From: Sedimenticola_A sp040506425
GTDB lineage: Bacteria; Pseudomonadota; Gammaproteobacteria; Chromatiales; Chromatiaceae
Reading direction: 5' to 3'
Length of the DNA stretch: 64,000 nt
Assembly: GCA_965224515.1 (NCBI GenBank)
Contig: OZ245051.1
Coordinates: 3,100,001-3,164,000 of the forward strand
Shown here: in pieces, positions 16,421 to 23,912 of the stretch
How positions within the stretch are numbered: position 1 is the first letter of the stretch
How the letters are laid out: every line of letters begins with the position of its first letter
Notes under the pieces: generated by a model
The model's input: only the letters and a program-made list of their open reading frames with translations
Told to the model about the DNA's origin: nothing
Database searches by the model: none
Program-made: the position numbers and the translations under genes

Positions 16421-16948
16421 ATGGGTGGACAAAAGGTTTTATTCAGAGAGGTCCAGAAGTTCAACCAGGGTTGGTTATGGATTCTTCTTGCTATAGCTGT
16501 GTTATCGGTGGTTGTTCCTTTCGGGTATGGCATGGTGACGCAACTTGTTTTTGGATATGCCTGGGGTTCAAGAGCGATGTCGGATACAGCGCTGCTCTTA
16601 ACCGGGTCTCTGCTGATTGTTTGCGTGCTAGGGCTCTGCTACCTGATCTACGTATTGAGACTGGTCACGGAAGTAGACGACGAGGGAGTGTCGATTCATT
16701 TTTATCCCTTGAGCAGAAAGTTCATTCGCTACTCTGAAATCAGCTCGTGCACGGCAAGAGTATATCGTCCGATTCGCGAGTATGGGGGATGGGGTATCAA
16801 ATACGGCCCTTCAGGCAAGGCTTATAATGTCAGCGGCGACAGGGGAGTTCAGCTTGTGTTGAATACAGGGAAACACCTGCTGATCGGTTCACAGTCCAGT
16901 GATCAGCTGGCAGAGACAATCAACAGCAAACTGGCCCAATCCAGGTAA
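16421..16948 (+). CDS. Unknown membrane protein with PH-like C-terminal domain
   Basis: A 175-aa protein with two membrane helices (about 18-40 and 58-82) and a soluble C-terminal part. That part begins VTEVDDEGVSIHFYPL and carries YRPIREYGGWGIKYGPSGKAYNVSGDRGVQL, then KHLLIGSQSSDQLAETI. The GGWGI...AYNVSG...GVQL series is a pattern I associate with small bacterial PH-like membrane proteins of unknown function. It probably forms a transcription unit with the lipoprotein 8 bp upstream. Confidence 0.7.
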   Translation: MGGQKVLFREVQKFNQGWLWILLAIAVLSVVVPFGYGMVTQLVFGYAWGSRAMSDTALLLTGSLLIVCVLGLCYLIYVLRLVTEVDDEGVSIHFYPLSRKFIRYSEISSCTARVYRPIREYGGWGIKYGPSGKAYNVSGDRGVQLVLNTGKHLLIGSQSSDQLAETINSKLAQSR

Positions 16949-17026
16949 ACCACCGCCACAGGATGTAAGATTCGAACAGGCTTTGCCGATCCGGCATGGG
17001 GATAGTGCAAAAGTTGAGAAACACCT

Positions 17027-17050
17027 GTAGGAGCGAACTTGTTCGCGAAC
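17027..17050. repeat. Second type of REP-like palindrome
   Basis: GTAGGAGCGAACTTGTTCGC followed by GAAC: GTAG, then the hairpin GCGAAC-TT-GTTCGC. This resembles the GTAGGAGCGA-type REP common in Pseudomonas rather than the GTAGGTCGG type of this window. It lies in the 326-bp gap 16949-17274, which has no convincing gene. Confidence 0.55.
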
Positions 17051-17152
17051 AGCCTCAATTGACTCAGATCACGGATAAACCAGTAGACGCGGCTTTTCAG
17101 CCAGAATTAGCAGGTAAAAAAGGCTCTGTCCTGGTTAAATATGTTTTTTCAA

Positions 17153-17190
17153 TTCGGGCTCTTGTGCCCGGAGGGTAGAAGCCCGACCTG
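17153..17190. repeat. Decayed or interrupted REP
   Basis: TTCGGGCT at the left and AGCCCGACCTGC at the right could be the two arms of a GTCGGGCT...AGCCCGACCTAC element separated by about 19 inserted bases. GGGC-TCTTGT-GCCC is nested. The reading is tentative because the foot tetranucleotide has changed to CTGC. Confidence 0.35.
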
Positions 17191-17274
17191 CAAGGGCTGG
17201 ATAGGCTACAAATGTTGGTTTCAACACCAAACTGCCAGCTCTGCAGGTAGTAGCTGATTGCAGTCAATTACCGC

Positions 17275-18186
17275 TCAGCGGATGATAACCTTGTTACGAC
17301 CACTCTTCTTCGCCTGGTATAGCGCGTCATCAACACGCTTGAATATGATCTTCTGATCATCATCATCCTGCAGGGTGGTAACTCCAAGGCTGGCCGTGAT
17401 GCGCTGGTCGCTGTTGGGTATATGAGTAACATCCTCGACGGCTATGCGGATTCTTTCTGCAAGCAGGTTGGCGCCTTGTGAACCGGTATTTGTGAGTAGT
17501 ATAAGGAACTCCTCGCCACCGTATCTGAAAAGCAGGTCACTCTCGCGAATCGTTTTTTCAGCACATTGGGCAATTGAATTCAGCGCCTTGTCACCATGCA
17601 GGTGGCCATATGTGTCGTTGATGCCTTTGAAGTGGTCGATATCCAGAAGAATGATTGAGAGGGGAGAGTCATGGCGCCTTGCCAGCTCTATCTCTCTGCG
17701 CATGGTGCTGTCCATTGAGGCGCGATTTCGGGCGCCGGTCAAAGGGTCAATCATTGCCGTCTGCTGGGCTTTCTTGTAGAGAAGTGCGTTTCTCAGTGGA
17801 TAAAGAATACTTACCAGCAGATTTTCGATGCTTTCAAGTTCGTTGTCTGAAAAGCGGGTGGTCCGGATCAGTTCAAGGGTTCCAAGCTCATCGGTTGCAA
17901 CCAGCAGTTCGTAAGAACATCTGTGTCCGGTCTGAAGTCCATGGGGAATTTCCACCTGCTGCTCTTGCTGTTGATAGAGGATACCGTCGAACTGGATCAC
18001 CCGGTTGAGCTGCTTGAAAAAGAGTGTGATCAGTTCATCGAGATCCAGGGTGGTCTGCAGCATGCCTGACAGAGCCAGTGCTTTTGAGACGAGATCCTCA
18101 TCGAGTCCTGTCTGCTCTTCAAATTGCGTGCTGTGCGAGGCTACGAATTTCCTGTTGTCATGGAGACTGAAAATTTGACCACTCAT
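17275..18186 (-). CDS. Cytosolic diguanylate cyclase with GAF-like sensor
   Basis: Predicted c-di-GMP synthase without membrane helices, 303 aa. Residues about 30-135 form a GAF-like domain (LDLDELITLFFKQLNRVIQFDGILY); the GGDEF domain occupies about 140-303. DPLTGARNRASMD, LDIDHFKGINDTYGH and RYGGEEFLILL are intact. RESD five residues upstream of GGEEF is an inhibitory RxxD site. It is one of three c-di-GMP-related genes within 5.3 kb. Ligand unknown. Confidence 0.94.
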   Translation of the reverse strand: MSGQIFSLHDNRKFVASHSTQFEEQTGLDEDLVSKALALSGMLQTTLDLDELITLFFKQLNRVIQFDGILYQQQEQQVEIPHGLQTGHRCSYELLVATDELGTLELIRTTRFSDNELESIENLLVSILYPLRNALLYKKAQQTAMIDPLTGARNRASMDSTMRREIELARRHDSPLSIILLDIDHFKGINDTYGHLHGDKALNSIAQCAEKTIRESDLLFRYGGEEFLILLTNTGSQGANLLAERIRIAVEDVTHIPNSDQRITASLGVTTLQDDDDQKIIFKRVDDALYQAKKSGRNKVIIR

Positions 18187-18344
18187 GCCGAATATCCCTT
18201 TATTCCTGTTATGTTGGGAATTAAGCGATATTCATGCCAATAGGGTATATCCTATATGAAACAATGAGTTGTATATTTCAGTTCCATCGACGACAGAAAT
18301 ATGACGGAAATTGAGAGCCGATAACCGGCTTCTTTTTGCCGGGG

Positions 18345-19100
18345 TCAGGCCTGTGACCAATCTTCCAGTGTGAGGGCCTGACCGGTTGTCCCGTTGCTGT
18401 CCGGTCCCATGATCCAGAGATAGAAAGGGATCAGCTCTTCCGGGCTTTTATTGATCGCGGGATTCTCTCCCGGGTAGGCAGCAGCACGCAGATTTGTGCT
18501 GGTAGGTCCGGGGTCGATGCTGTTGACCCGGATATTGGTGCTTTCTTCTGTCTCTTCGGCGAGCAGTTGCATCAGTCCCTCTACGCCAAACTTGGAAACG
18601 GCGTAGGCCCCCCAGTAGGCCTTTGCCTTTCGACCGACGCTGTCCGAGGTGAACACCAACGAGGCATCTTTGGATTTTTTCAACAGCGGCAGGCAGGCCT
18701 GGGTGAGCATGAAAGGGCCGTTGAGGTTGACCTGCATCACCTGGAACCAGGTTTCGATGTCGTAATCATCAATGCGACTCATGAGTTTTAGCTGGGCGGC
18801 ACTGTGCAGCAGTCCGTCCAGGGAGTCGAACTCTTTACCAAGGGTCTCCGCCAACTCGTAGTAGTCGTGGTCGGTGGCGCCTTCGAGATTCAGTGGGTAG
18901 ATGGCGGGTTGGATTCCACCAGCCTCTTCAATCTCGTCGTAGACTTTTTCAAGCTTTGCCAGGGTGCGGCCCAGCAGTACCACGGTGGCCCCGTGCATCG
19001 CATAGGCGATGGATGCAGCTCGACCAATACCGTCACCTGCTCCGGTGACAAGCACAGTTCGCCCTTTGAGCAGGTCTGGAGATGGCTGATAGTTACGCAT
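18345..19100 (-). CDS. yciK: YciK-family short-chain dehydrogenase
   Basis: A 251-aa NAD(P)-dependent SDR. It shows the cofactor motif TGAGDGIGRAASIAYA, the LLHSAAQL segment in place of NNAG, catalytic Ser in FTSDSVGRKAKAYWGAYAVSKFG with YAVSK, and the YciK-specific SIDPGPTSTNLRAAAYPGE. The substrate of YciK is not established. Order ubiG-phosphatase-yciK on one strand matches Pseudomonas PA3171-PA3173, supporting the call. Confidence 0.92.
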   Translation of the reverse strand: MRNYQPSPDLLKGRTVLVTGAGDGIGRAASIAYAMHGATVVLLGRTLAKLEKVYDEIEEAGGIQPAIYPLNLEGATDHDYYELAETLGKEFDSLDGLLHSAAQLKLMSRIDDYDIETWFQVMQVNLNGPFMLTQACLPLLKKSKDASLVFTSDSVGRKAKAYWGAYAVSKFGVEGLMQLLAEETEESTNIRVNSIDPGPTSTNLRAAAYPGENPAINKSPEELIPFYLWIMGPDSNGTTGQALTLEDWSQA

Positions 19101-19216
19101 AAAAAAAGTCCAAAAATCGGTCTAAAACAGTGGTTAGTTTACCTGGAGCTGGAGAAGTGTTCGACCCTTCGGGTTCTGTTTTATTTTCTCAATGCCTGAG
19201 AGAGAAAAATTTGTTT

Positions 19217-19915
19217 TTACCTGTCGGATACTGGCAGGCCCAGCCAGCTGATAATCTCCGTGGGCGTATCCACACTGCCATCGGCTCCCCACTCTCCGGG
19301 CTTATCCTCATCACCAATATAGCCGAACAGGGCGGTAAGGGTTGCGGTTCCAGCTACCCGGCCTGCCTCGATATCCCTCTCGGCATCGCCTACATACAGG
19401 CATTCGGCTGCACTGCCGCCTGCCAGTTCACAGGCGTGGAGTATAGGTTCTGGATGAGGCTTGCTGTTTGCCGTGGTATCACCACTGACAATGCATGCGG
19501 CACGCCTGTCCAGCTGCATGCTCTGCATCAGGGGGTCGGTCAACCATGAGGGTTTGTTGGTGACGATTCCCCATGCGATACCGTTACTCTCCAGGGTGCT
19601 CAGTACCTGCTCCATGCCTGGAAACAGGGTGGTCTCCCGGTGAATATTCTCACGGTATATCTCAAGCAGGTCCTGGCGGTAGGTCTCGAAGTCGGGGTGC
19701 TCCGGTTCGATCTGAAAACCCGCTTGTATGAGCGCCTTACCACCGTGTGAAACATGGGGCCTGATCTCCTCAAGGGGCAGGGCATCTCTGCCATGGCGCA
19801 TCAGGGTCTGGTTCAGCGCGTAAGCAAGATCCGGTGCCGTATCAGCAAAGGTGCCATCAAGATCGAACAGTACGACCCGAATCGAGCGGTCGCAGCAGGC
19901 GGCTGGTTCAGGCAT
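19217..19915 (-). CDS. mupP: HAD phosphatase, MupP/Gph type
   Basis: Probable N-acetylmuramic acid 6-phosphate phosphatase of the anabolic peptidoglycan-recycling route, or else phosphoglycolate phosphatase Gph. From ATG 19915 (AAGGA five bases upstream, inside ubiG) the product is 232 aa. HAD motifs: VVLFDLDGTFADTAPDL (nucleophile Asp), IVTNKP, and YVGDAERDIEAGRVAG. The start overlaps the ubiG stop by 8 bases. The ubiG-mupP-yciK order is that of Pseudomonas, where this gene was shown to be MupP. The partners amgK and murU are not in the window. A longer frame reaches 19957 but lacks support. Confidence 0.8.
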   Translation of the reverse strand: MPEPAACCDRSIRVVLFDLDGTFADTAPDLAYALNQTLMRHGRDALPLEEIRPHVSHGGKALIQAGFQIEPEHPDFETYRQDLLEIYRENIHRETTLFPGMEQVLSTLESNGIAWGIVTNKPSWLTDPLMQSMQLDRRAACIVSGDTTANSKPHPEPILHACELAGGSAAECLYVGDAERDIEAGRVAGTATLTALFGYIGDEDKPGEWGADGSVDTPTEIISWLGLPVSDR

Positions 19916-20624
19916 CGGTATCCTTGCTGCAGCCGACCATGTAGTTGACGTCCACATCTGTGGAATCCAGGCGGTACTTGCCGGTCAGCGGGTTATATAC
20001 GAGCCCGGTCATGCTGTCTGTGTCGATTCCCGCCTGGCGGATCCAGGTGTCGAGTTCGGAAGGGCGAATGAACTTGGCGTAGTCGTGAGTGCCCTTGGGC
20101 AGGAGGTTGAGAATATACTCAGCCCCAATGATCGCGAACAGGTACGATTTGGGATTGCGGTTGAGGGTGGAGAAGAAGATGTGCCCACCCGGTTTTGTCA
20201 GGCGTGCGCAGGCCCTGACCACCGAGCTGGGGTCGGGTACATGCTCCAGCATCTCCATGCAGGTTACTACATCGAATGATTCCGGCTGCTCCTCGGCCAG
20301 GCGCTCCACCGGTATACGCTCATAGTGGACCTCCAGCTGGGACTCCAGCAGATGGAGTCGTGCAACCTCCAGGGGGGCCTCGCCCATGTCGATGCCGGTG
20401 ACATCGGCACCTTTCGCGGCCATGCTCTCAGCAAGAATACCGCCGCCACAGCCTACATCCAGCACCTTTTTGCCCTGGAGATGGGCAATATCATCGATAT
20501 AGCCAAGGCGCAGGGGGTTGATCTCGTGCAGTGGCTTGAACTCGCTGTGGGGGTCCCACCAGCGTGCCGCCAGTTCTTCAAACTTACTGATCTCTGCGTG
20601 ATCGACGTTGATGGATTCGCTCAT
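19908..20624 (-). CDS. ubiG: Ubiquinone biosynthesis O-methyltransferase UbiG
   Basis: Catalyses both O-methylations in ubiquinone synthesis using S-adenosylmethionine. The 238-aa product has the typical start EISKFEELAARWWDPHSEFKPLHEINPLR, the SAM motif VLDVGCGGGILAESMA, VTCMEMLEHVPDP, and IFFSTLNRNPKSYLFAIIGAEYIL. Length matches the family. It is the first gene of the ubiG-mupP-yciK unit. Confidence 0.97.
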   Translation of the reverse strand: MSESINVDHAEISKFEELAARWWDPHSEFKPLHEINPLRLGYIDDIAHLQGKKVLDVGCGGGILAESMAAKGADVTGIDMGEAPLEVARLHLLESQLEVHYERIPVERLAEEQPESFDVVTCMEMLEHVPDPSSVVRACARLTKPGGHIFFSTLNRNPKSYLFAIIGAEYILNLLPKGTHDYAKFIRPSELDTWIRQAGIDTDSMTGLVYNPLTGKYRLDSTDVDVNYMVGCSKDTDA

Positions 20625-20671
20625 ACGGGTGCTGCTCTTGGTAAATGGATCGCGGGATTATAGCGTTACGG

Positions 20672-21142
20672 CTATTCCAATGCTTCCTCTATCACACTCT
20701 CAAACAGATCGGTCAGGGCTGCTGTCGCCTCGCCAGCCTCTCCAAGCATGACCGGGCGGCGGTAGGTCACGTAGGTGTTTTCAGGCTCTCCGGCCTTGAC
20801 ATAGATGCCGATGGTCAAAGGACAGATGGATAGGTTGGCCGGATGTGCAGAGGACATCTTGTGGGAGAGCAGCACGCTGCAAAACTCAAGGGACTCGGCT
20901 TTCTCGTAGAGCTTGGTGTGACCTGTGTCTTTTGCGGTGCGTTGCAGCATATCGCTGATATGCAGGGTACCGCTGATCAGCATGCCCCTGCCCGTGATGG
21001 CCAACTCAATGTTTTCCCTGGTGTCGTCAAAACTGTAGTCGGTTTTGAATATGACAATCGGGGCGTCTGCTGGTGAAATCGCCTCTGCGGCCCAGGCGCT
21101 CAGGGTGCTGAAGCTGAGGATCAGGATGAGTAAATAGCGCAT
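20672..21142 (-). CDS. Periplasmic DUF302 protein
   Basis: A 156-aa protein with a cleavable signal peptide (MRYLLILILSFSTLSAWAAEA). The DUF302-like fold follows: FDDTRENIELAITGRGMLISG, then LEFCSVLLSHKMSSAHPANLSICPLTIGIY and YVTYRRP. The single pair of cysteines sits in the conserved core segment. DUF302 proteins have no settled function; some bind heme or metals. It lies between mtaD and ubiG on the same strand, with a gap of 47 bp to ubiG. Confidence 0.8.
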   Translation of the reverse strand: MRYLLILILSFSTLSAWAAEAISPADAPIVIFKTDYSFDDTRENIELAITGRGMLISGTLHISDMLQRTAKDTGHTKLYEKAESLEFCSVLLSHKMSSAHPANLSICPLTIGIYVKAGEPENTYVTYRRPVMLGEAGEATAALTDLFESVIEEALE

Positions 21143-21184
21143 TATCGGTATCGCCTTTGGATTGGTTTAATCTATGATTTTGAA

Positions 21185-22534
21185 CTAGGTGAACTCCAGA
21201 AGTTCATCTATGTCCGCAATTTTTCTGTTCCATTCGACCGCTTTCAAGAGGATCTCGTTTTGGTCCAGGGTGGTTAATTCACCACTATTCACAACATGGC
21301 GCCCGGCGATCCAGACATCGGACACCTTGTCCCTTCCCGTTGCGTAAACCAGGTGTGATACGGGGTGGTATAAGGGTTGGGTCTCCAGGGTACCCAGGTT
21401 CACCGCGGTAATATCAGCTGCCTTGCCAATCTCGAGCGAACCGGTCTCATCGGCGATGCCCAGCGCAATTGCCCCGTTCAGGGTGGCCATACGCAGGGCT
21501 GTGGCCGCCGGGAGGGAGCTGGCATCACCGGATACGCCCTTGGCAAGCAGTGCAGCAGTACGCATCTCGCTGAACATGTCCAGGTCGTTGTTGCTGGCCG
21601 CACCGTCGGTGCCAATGGCCACATTGATGCCTGCGTCAATCAGCTTGCTGACCGGACAGAAACCTGAAGCGAGTTTGAGGTTTGATTCGGGGCAGTGGAC
21701 CACGCTGGCACCGGTCTCGGCAAAACGTTCGATCTCATCATCCTCGATCTGCGTCATGTGTACGGCTGCCAGGGATGGAGATACCAGGCCAAGGCTGTGT
21801 AGCCGTTCCAGGGGGCGGTTGCCGAATTTCTCGATTCCCTGGTTTATCTCGTCGGAAGTTTCATGCACATGCATATGTATAGGAATGTCCAACTCATCTG
21901 CCAGGGTGCGCACCCGCTCAAGGGGGGCATTGGAGACAGAGTAGGGTGCATGGGGTGCAAAAGCGGTGGTGATAAGGCTGTTGTTTCGAAACTGATCGTG
22001 TACCTCAATCCCGCGATGCAGATACTCGTCCGGGCCGCTGGCCCAGGCAGATGGGAAGTCGATCAGGATCAGGCCGACTACTGCCCGCATGCCGGCAGTT
22101 GAACTGACCATGCCGGTCACATCAGGGAAGAAGTACATGTCATTGAAGCAGGTTGTACCGCCACGCAGCATTTCGGCAACTGCCAGTCGGGTGCCGTCCG
22201 CAATGAACTCTTCATTTACCCAGCGCCCTTCTGCCGGCCAGATATGGTCATTGAGCCAGGTCATCAGGGGCAGGTCATCGGCTAATCCCCGCAGCAGGCT
22301 CATGCTGGCATGGGTATGGGCGTTGATCAGGCCGGGGATAAGGGCGTGGTTTCCGAGTTCATGTTCGTTCTCGGCACGGTATTTTACCCGGGCCTGTTCA
22401 CTTGGCAGGATCTCCAGAATTCTGCCGTGTTCAACTGCGATGCTGTATCCCTCGAGAACGCGGTTGTCAGGAGCCACCGGAATAACCCAACGGGCGTGGA
22501 GGAGGCTCTCGATCTCTGTCTTATCTTCTTCCAA
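21185..22534 (-). CDS. mtaD: 5-methylthioadenosine/S-adenosylhomocysteine deaminase
   Basis: TRZ/ATZ-family amidohydrolase that deaminates methylthioadenosine to methylthioinosine for methionine salvage. The 449-aa product shows the metal sites GLINAHTHASMSLLRGL, HMHVHETSDE, the HCPESNLKLASG segment and IGTDGAASNNDLDMF. Divergent from mtnA with a short gap. The mtaD/mtnA pair beside gyrA is the Pseudomonas arrangement, where MTA is first deaminated. Confidence 0.93.
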   Translation of the reverse strand: MEEDKTEIESLLHARWVIPVAPDNRVLEGYSIAVEHGRILEILPSEQARVKYRAENEHELGNHALIPGLINAHTHASMSLLRGLADDLPLMTWLNDHIWPAEGRWVNEEFIADGTRLAVAEMLRGGTTCFNDMYFFPDVTGMVSSTAGMRAVVGLILIDFPSAWASGPDEYLHRGIEVHDQFRNNSLITTAFAPHAPYSVSNAPLERVRTLADELDIPIHMHVHETSDEINQGIEKFGNRPLERLHSLGLVSPSLAAVHMTQIEDDEIERFAETGASVVHCPESNLKLASGFCPVSKLIDAGINVAIGTDGAASNNDLDMFSEMRTAALLAKGVSGDASSLPAATALRMATLNGAIALGIADETGSLEIGKAADITAVNLGTLETQPLYHPVSHLVYATGRDKVSDVWIAGRHVVNSGELTTLDQNEILLKAVEWNRKIADIDELLEFT

Positions 22535-22668
22535 ATCTCATCCTCGGATTGAATGGGGTCTGTATTGTATGGGCTGTTGTTTTGTTATCTGGTCCACTGT
22601 GTGGTTTTTCTCCCAAATGCCAGACACCATCTGTAGAATATGCCGAATTTGCCACGGGTTTACGAAAG

Positions 22669-23727
22669 ATGGAAGCTTTACCTCTTAATATTCCGGCTGA
22701 TGCGGATCATGCAATCGTCTGGGCCAATGACCGTCTGTACCTTCTCGATCAGCGTATCCTGCCTGGAGAAGAGCAGTTTCTTGAGCTGCAGAGTGCAGAG
22801 CAGACGGCCAATGCCATTCGTGACATGGTGGTGCGCGGGGCTCCGGCCATTGGTATCACTGCGGCCTTTGGGGTGGTACTGGCTGCACGGCGATGCTACA
22901 GGGAGTTCAAGGGGGGGTGGAGATCGGCTATTGAGCCTGAACTTGAGACCCTTGCGGCATCCCGTCCAACCGCGGTAAACCTGTTTTGGGCTTTACACCG
23001 CATGGAGCAGGTGATGGCCGGCCTGGGCGAGGGCGATCCGGTTCCTGCCTTATTGGCCGAAGCGCGGCTTATCCACGATGAGGACATTGCTGCTAACCGG
23101 CATATGGGGGATCTGGGTGCTGCGCTTATAGATGAAACAACCTCGGTTATAACCCATTGCAATGCAGGCGCCCTGGCAACCGGTGGTTACGGCACAGCCC
23201 TGGGTGTGATTCGCAGTGCACACTCTGCCGGTAAAATTGAGATGGTCTATGCCGATGAGACCAGGCCCTGGCTACAAGGCTCGCGACTGACCGCCTGGGA
23301 ACTCTCAAGGGACAATATTCCAGTCACCCTGCTTACTGATGGTGCGGCAGCCAGTCGCATGGCCAGGGGAGGGATCGGCTGGATCATTGTCGGTTCCGAC
23401 CGTATCGCCGCCAACGGGGATGTCGCAAACAAGATCGGAACATACAGCCTGGCAGTAGCAGCCAGGCACCATGGAGTGAAAGTGATGGTTGCCGCTCCAA
23501 CCTCAACTATTGATATGGGTGTGGCCAGCGGCGGGGATATTCCCATTGAATCACGGGACCCGTCCGAGGTCCTTTGCTGCGGCGGCCGGCAGGTGGGCGC
23601 CAGTGGTGTTTCGGCCTGGAATCCGGTGTTTGACGTCACCCCGGCGGCGCTGGTTGATGCCATCGTGACTGAAAAGGGTGTTGTTCTCTCGCCAGATGCG
23701 AAAAAGATGGCAGATTTAATGGCCTGA
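22669..23727 (+). CDS. mtnA: Methylthioribose-1-phosphate isomerase MtnA
   Basis: Isomerises 5-methylthioribose 1-phosphate to the ribulose form in methionine salvage. The frame is open from 22549, but homology begins at the ATG at 22669 (MEALPLNIPADADHAIVWANDRLYLLDQRILP), giving 352 aa, the family length. Motifs: DMVVRGAPAIGITAAFG, HCNAGALATGGYGTALG (catalytic Cys), ETRPWLQGSRLTAWEL, and VGSDRIAANGDVANKIGTY (catalytic Asp). A terminator follows. Confidence 0.96.
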   Translation: MEALPLNIPADADHAIVWANDRLYLLDQRILPGEEQFLELQSAEQTANAIRDMVVRGAPAIGITAAFGVVLAARRCYREFKGGWRSAIEPELETLAASRPTAVNLFWALHRMEQVMAGLGEGDPVPALLAEARLIHDEDIAANRHMGDLGAALIDETTSVITHCNAGALATGGYGTALGVIRSAHSAGKIEMVYADETRPWLQGSRLTAWELSRDNIPVTLLTDGAAASRMARGGIGWIIVGSDRIAANGDVANKIGTYSLAVAARHHGVKVMVAAPTSTIDMGVASGGDIPIESRDPSEVLCCGGRQVGASGVSAWNPVFDVTPAALVDAIVTEKGVVLSPDAKKMADLMA

Positions 23728-23737
23728 TAAGCTCAGA

Positions 23738-23771
23738 GCCCCTGAAACGCGATTTCAGGCGGCTTTTTTTT
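23738..23771 (+). terminator. Intrinsic terminator after mtnA
   Basis: CCTGAAA-CGCGA-TTTCAGG with flanking GCC/GGC is followed by eight T residues. It closes the mtnA transcript before gyrA. Confidence 0.85.
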
Positions 23772-23912
23772 CAGGCAGTACCCTATCCAAATGTGGTATT
23801 ATCGTCGGCTCATAAAAGCAATTAGCCGAAATCCCTTGGATACGTCGGGATAACAAACGGCACCTTACCAAAAGAGAGCTGCTCCAGGCGGCAGGGATAG
23901 ATAAGAAAGCTT

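Noticed and set aside
16996..17178. 60-aa open frame after the PH-like protein gene
   Set aside because: It spans the REP-like palindromes and has no ribosome site.
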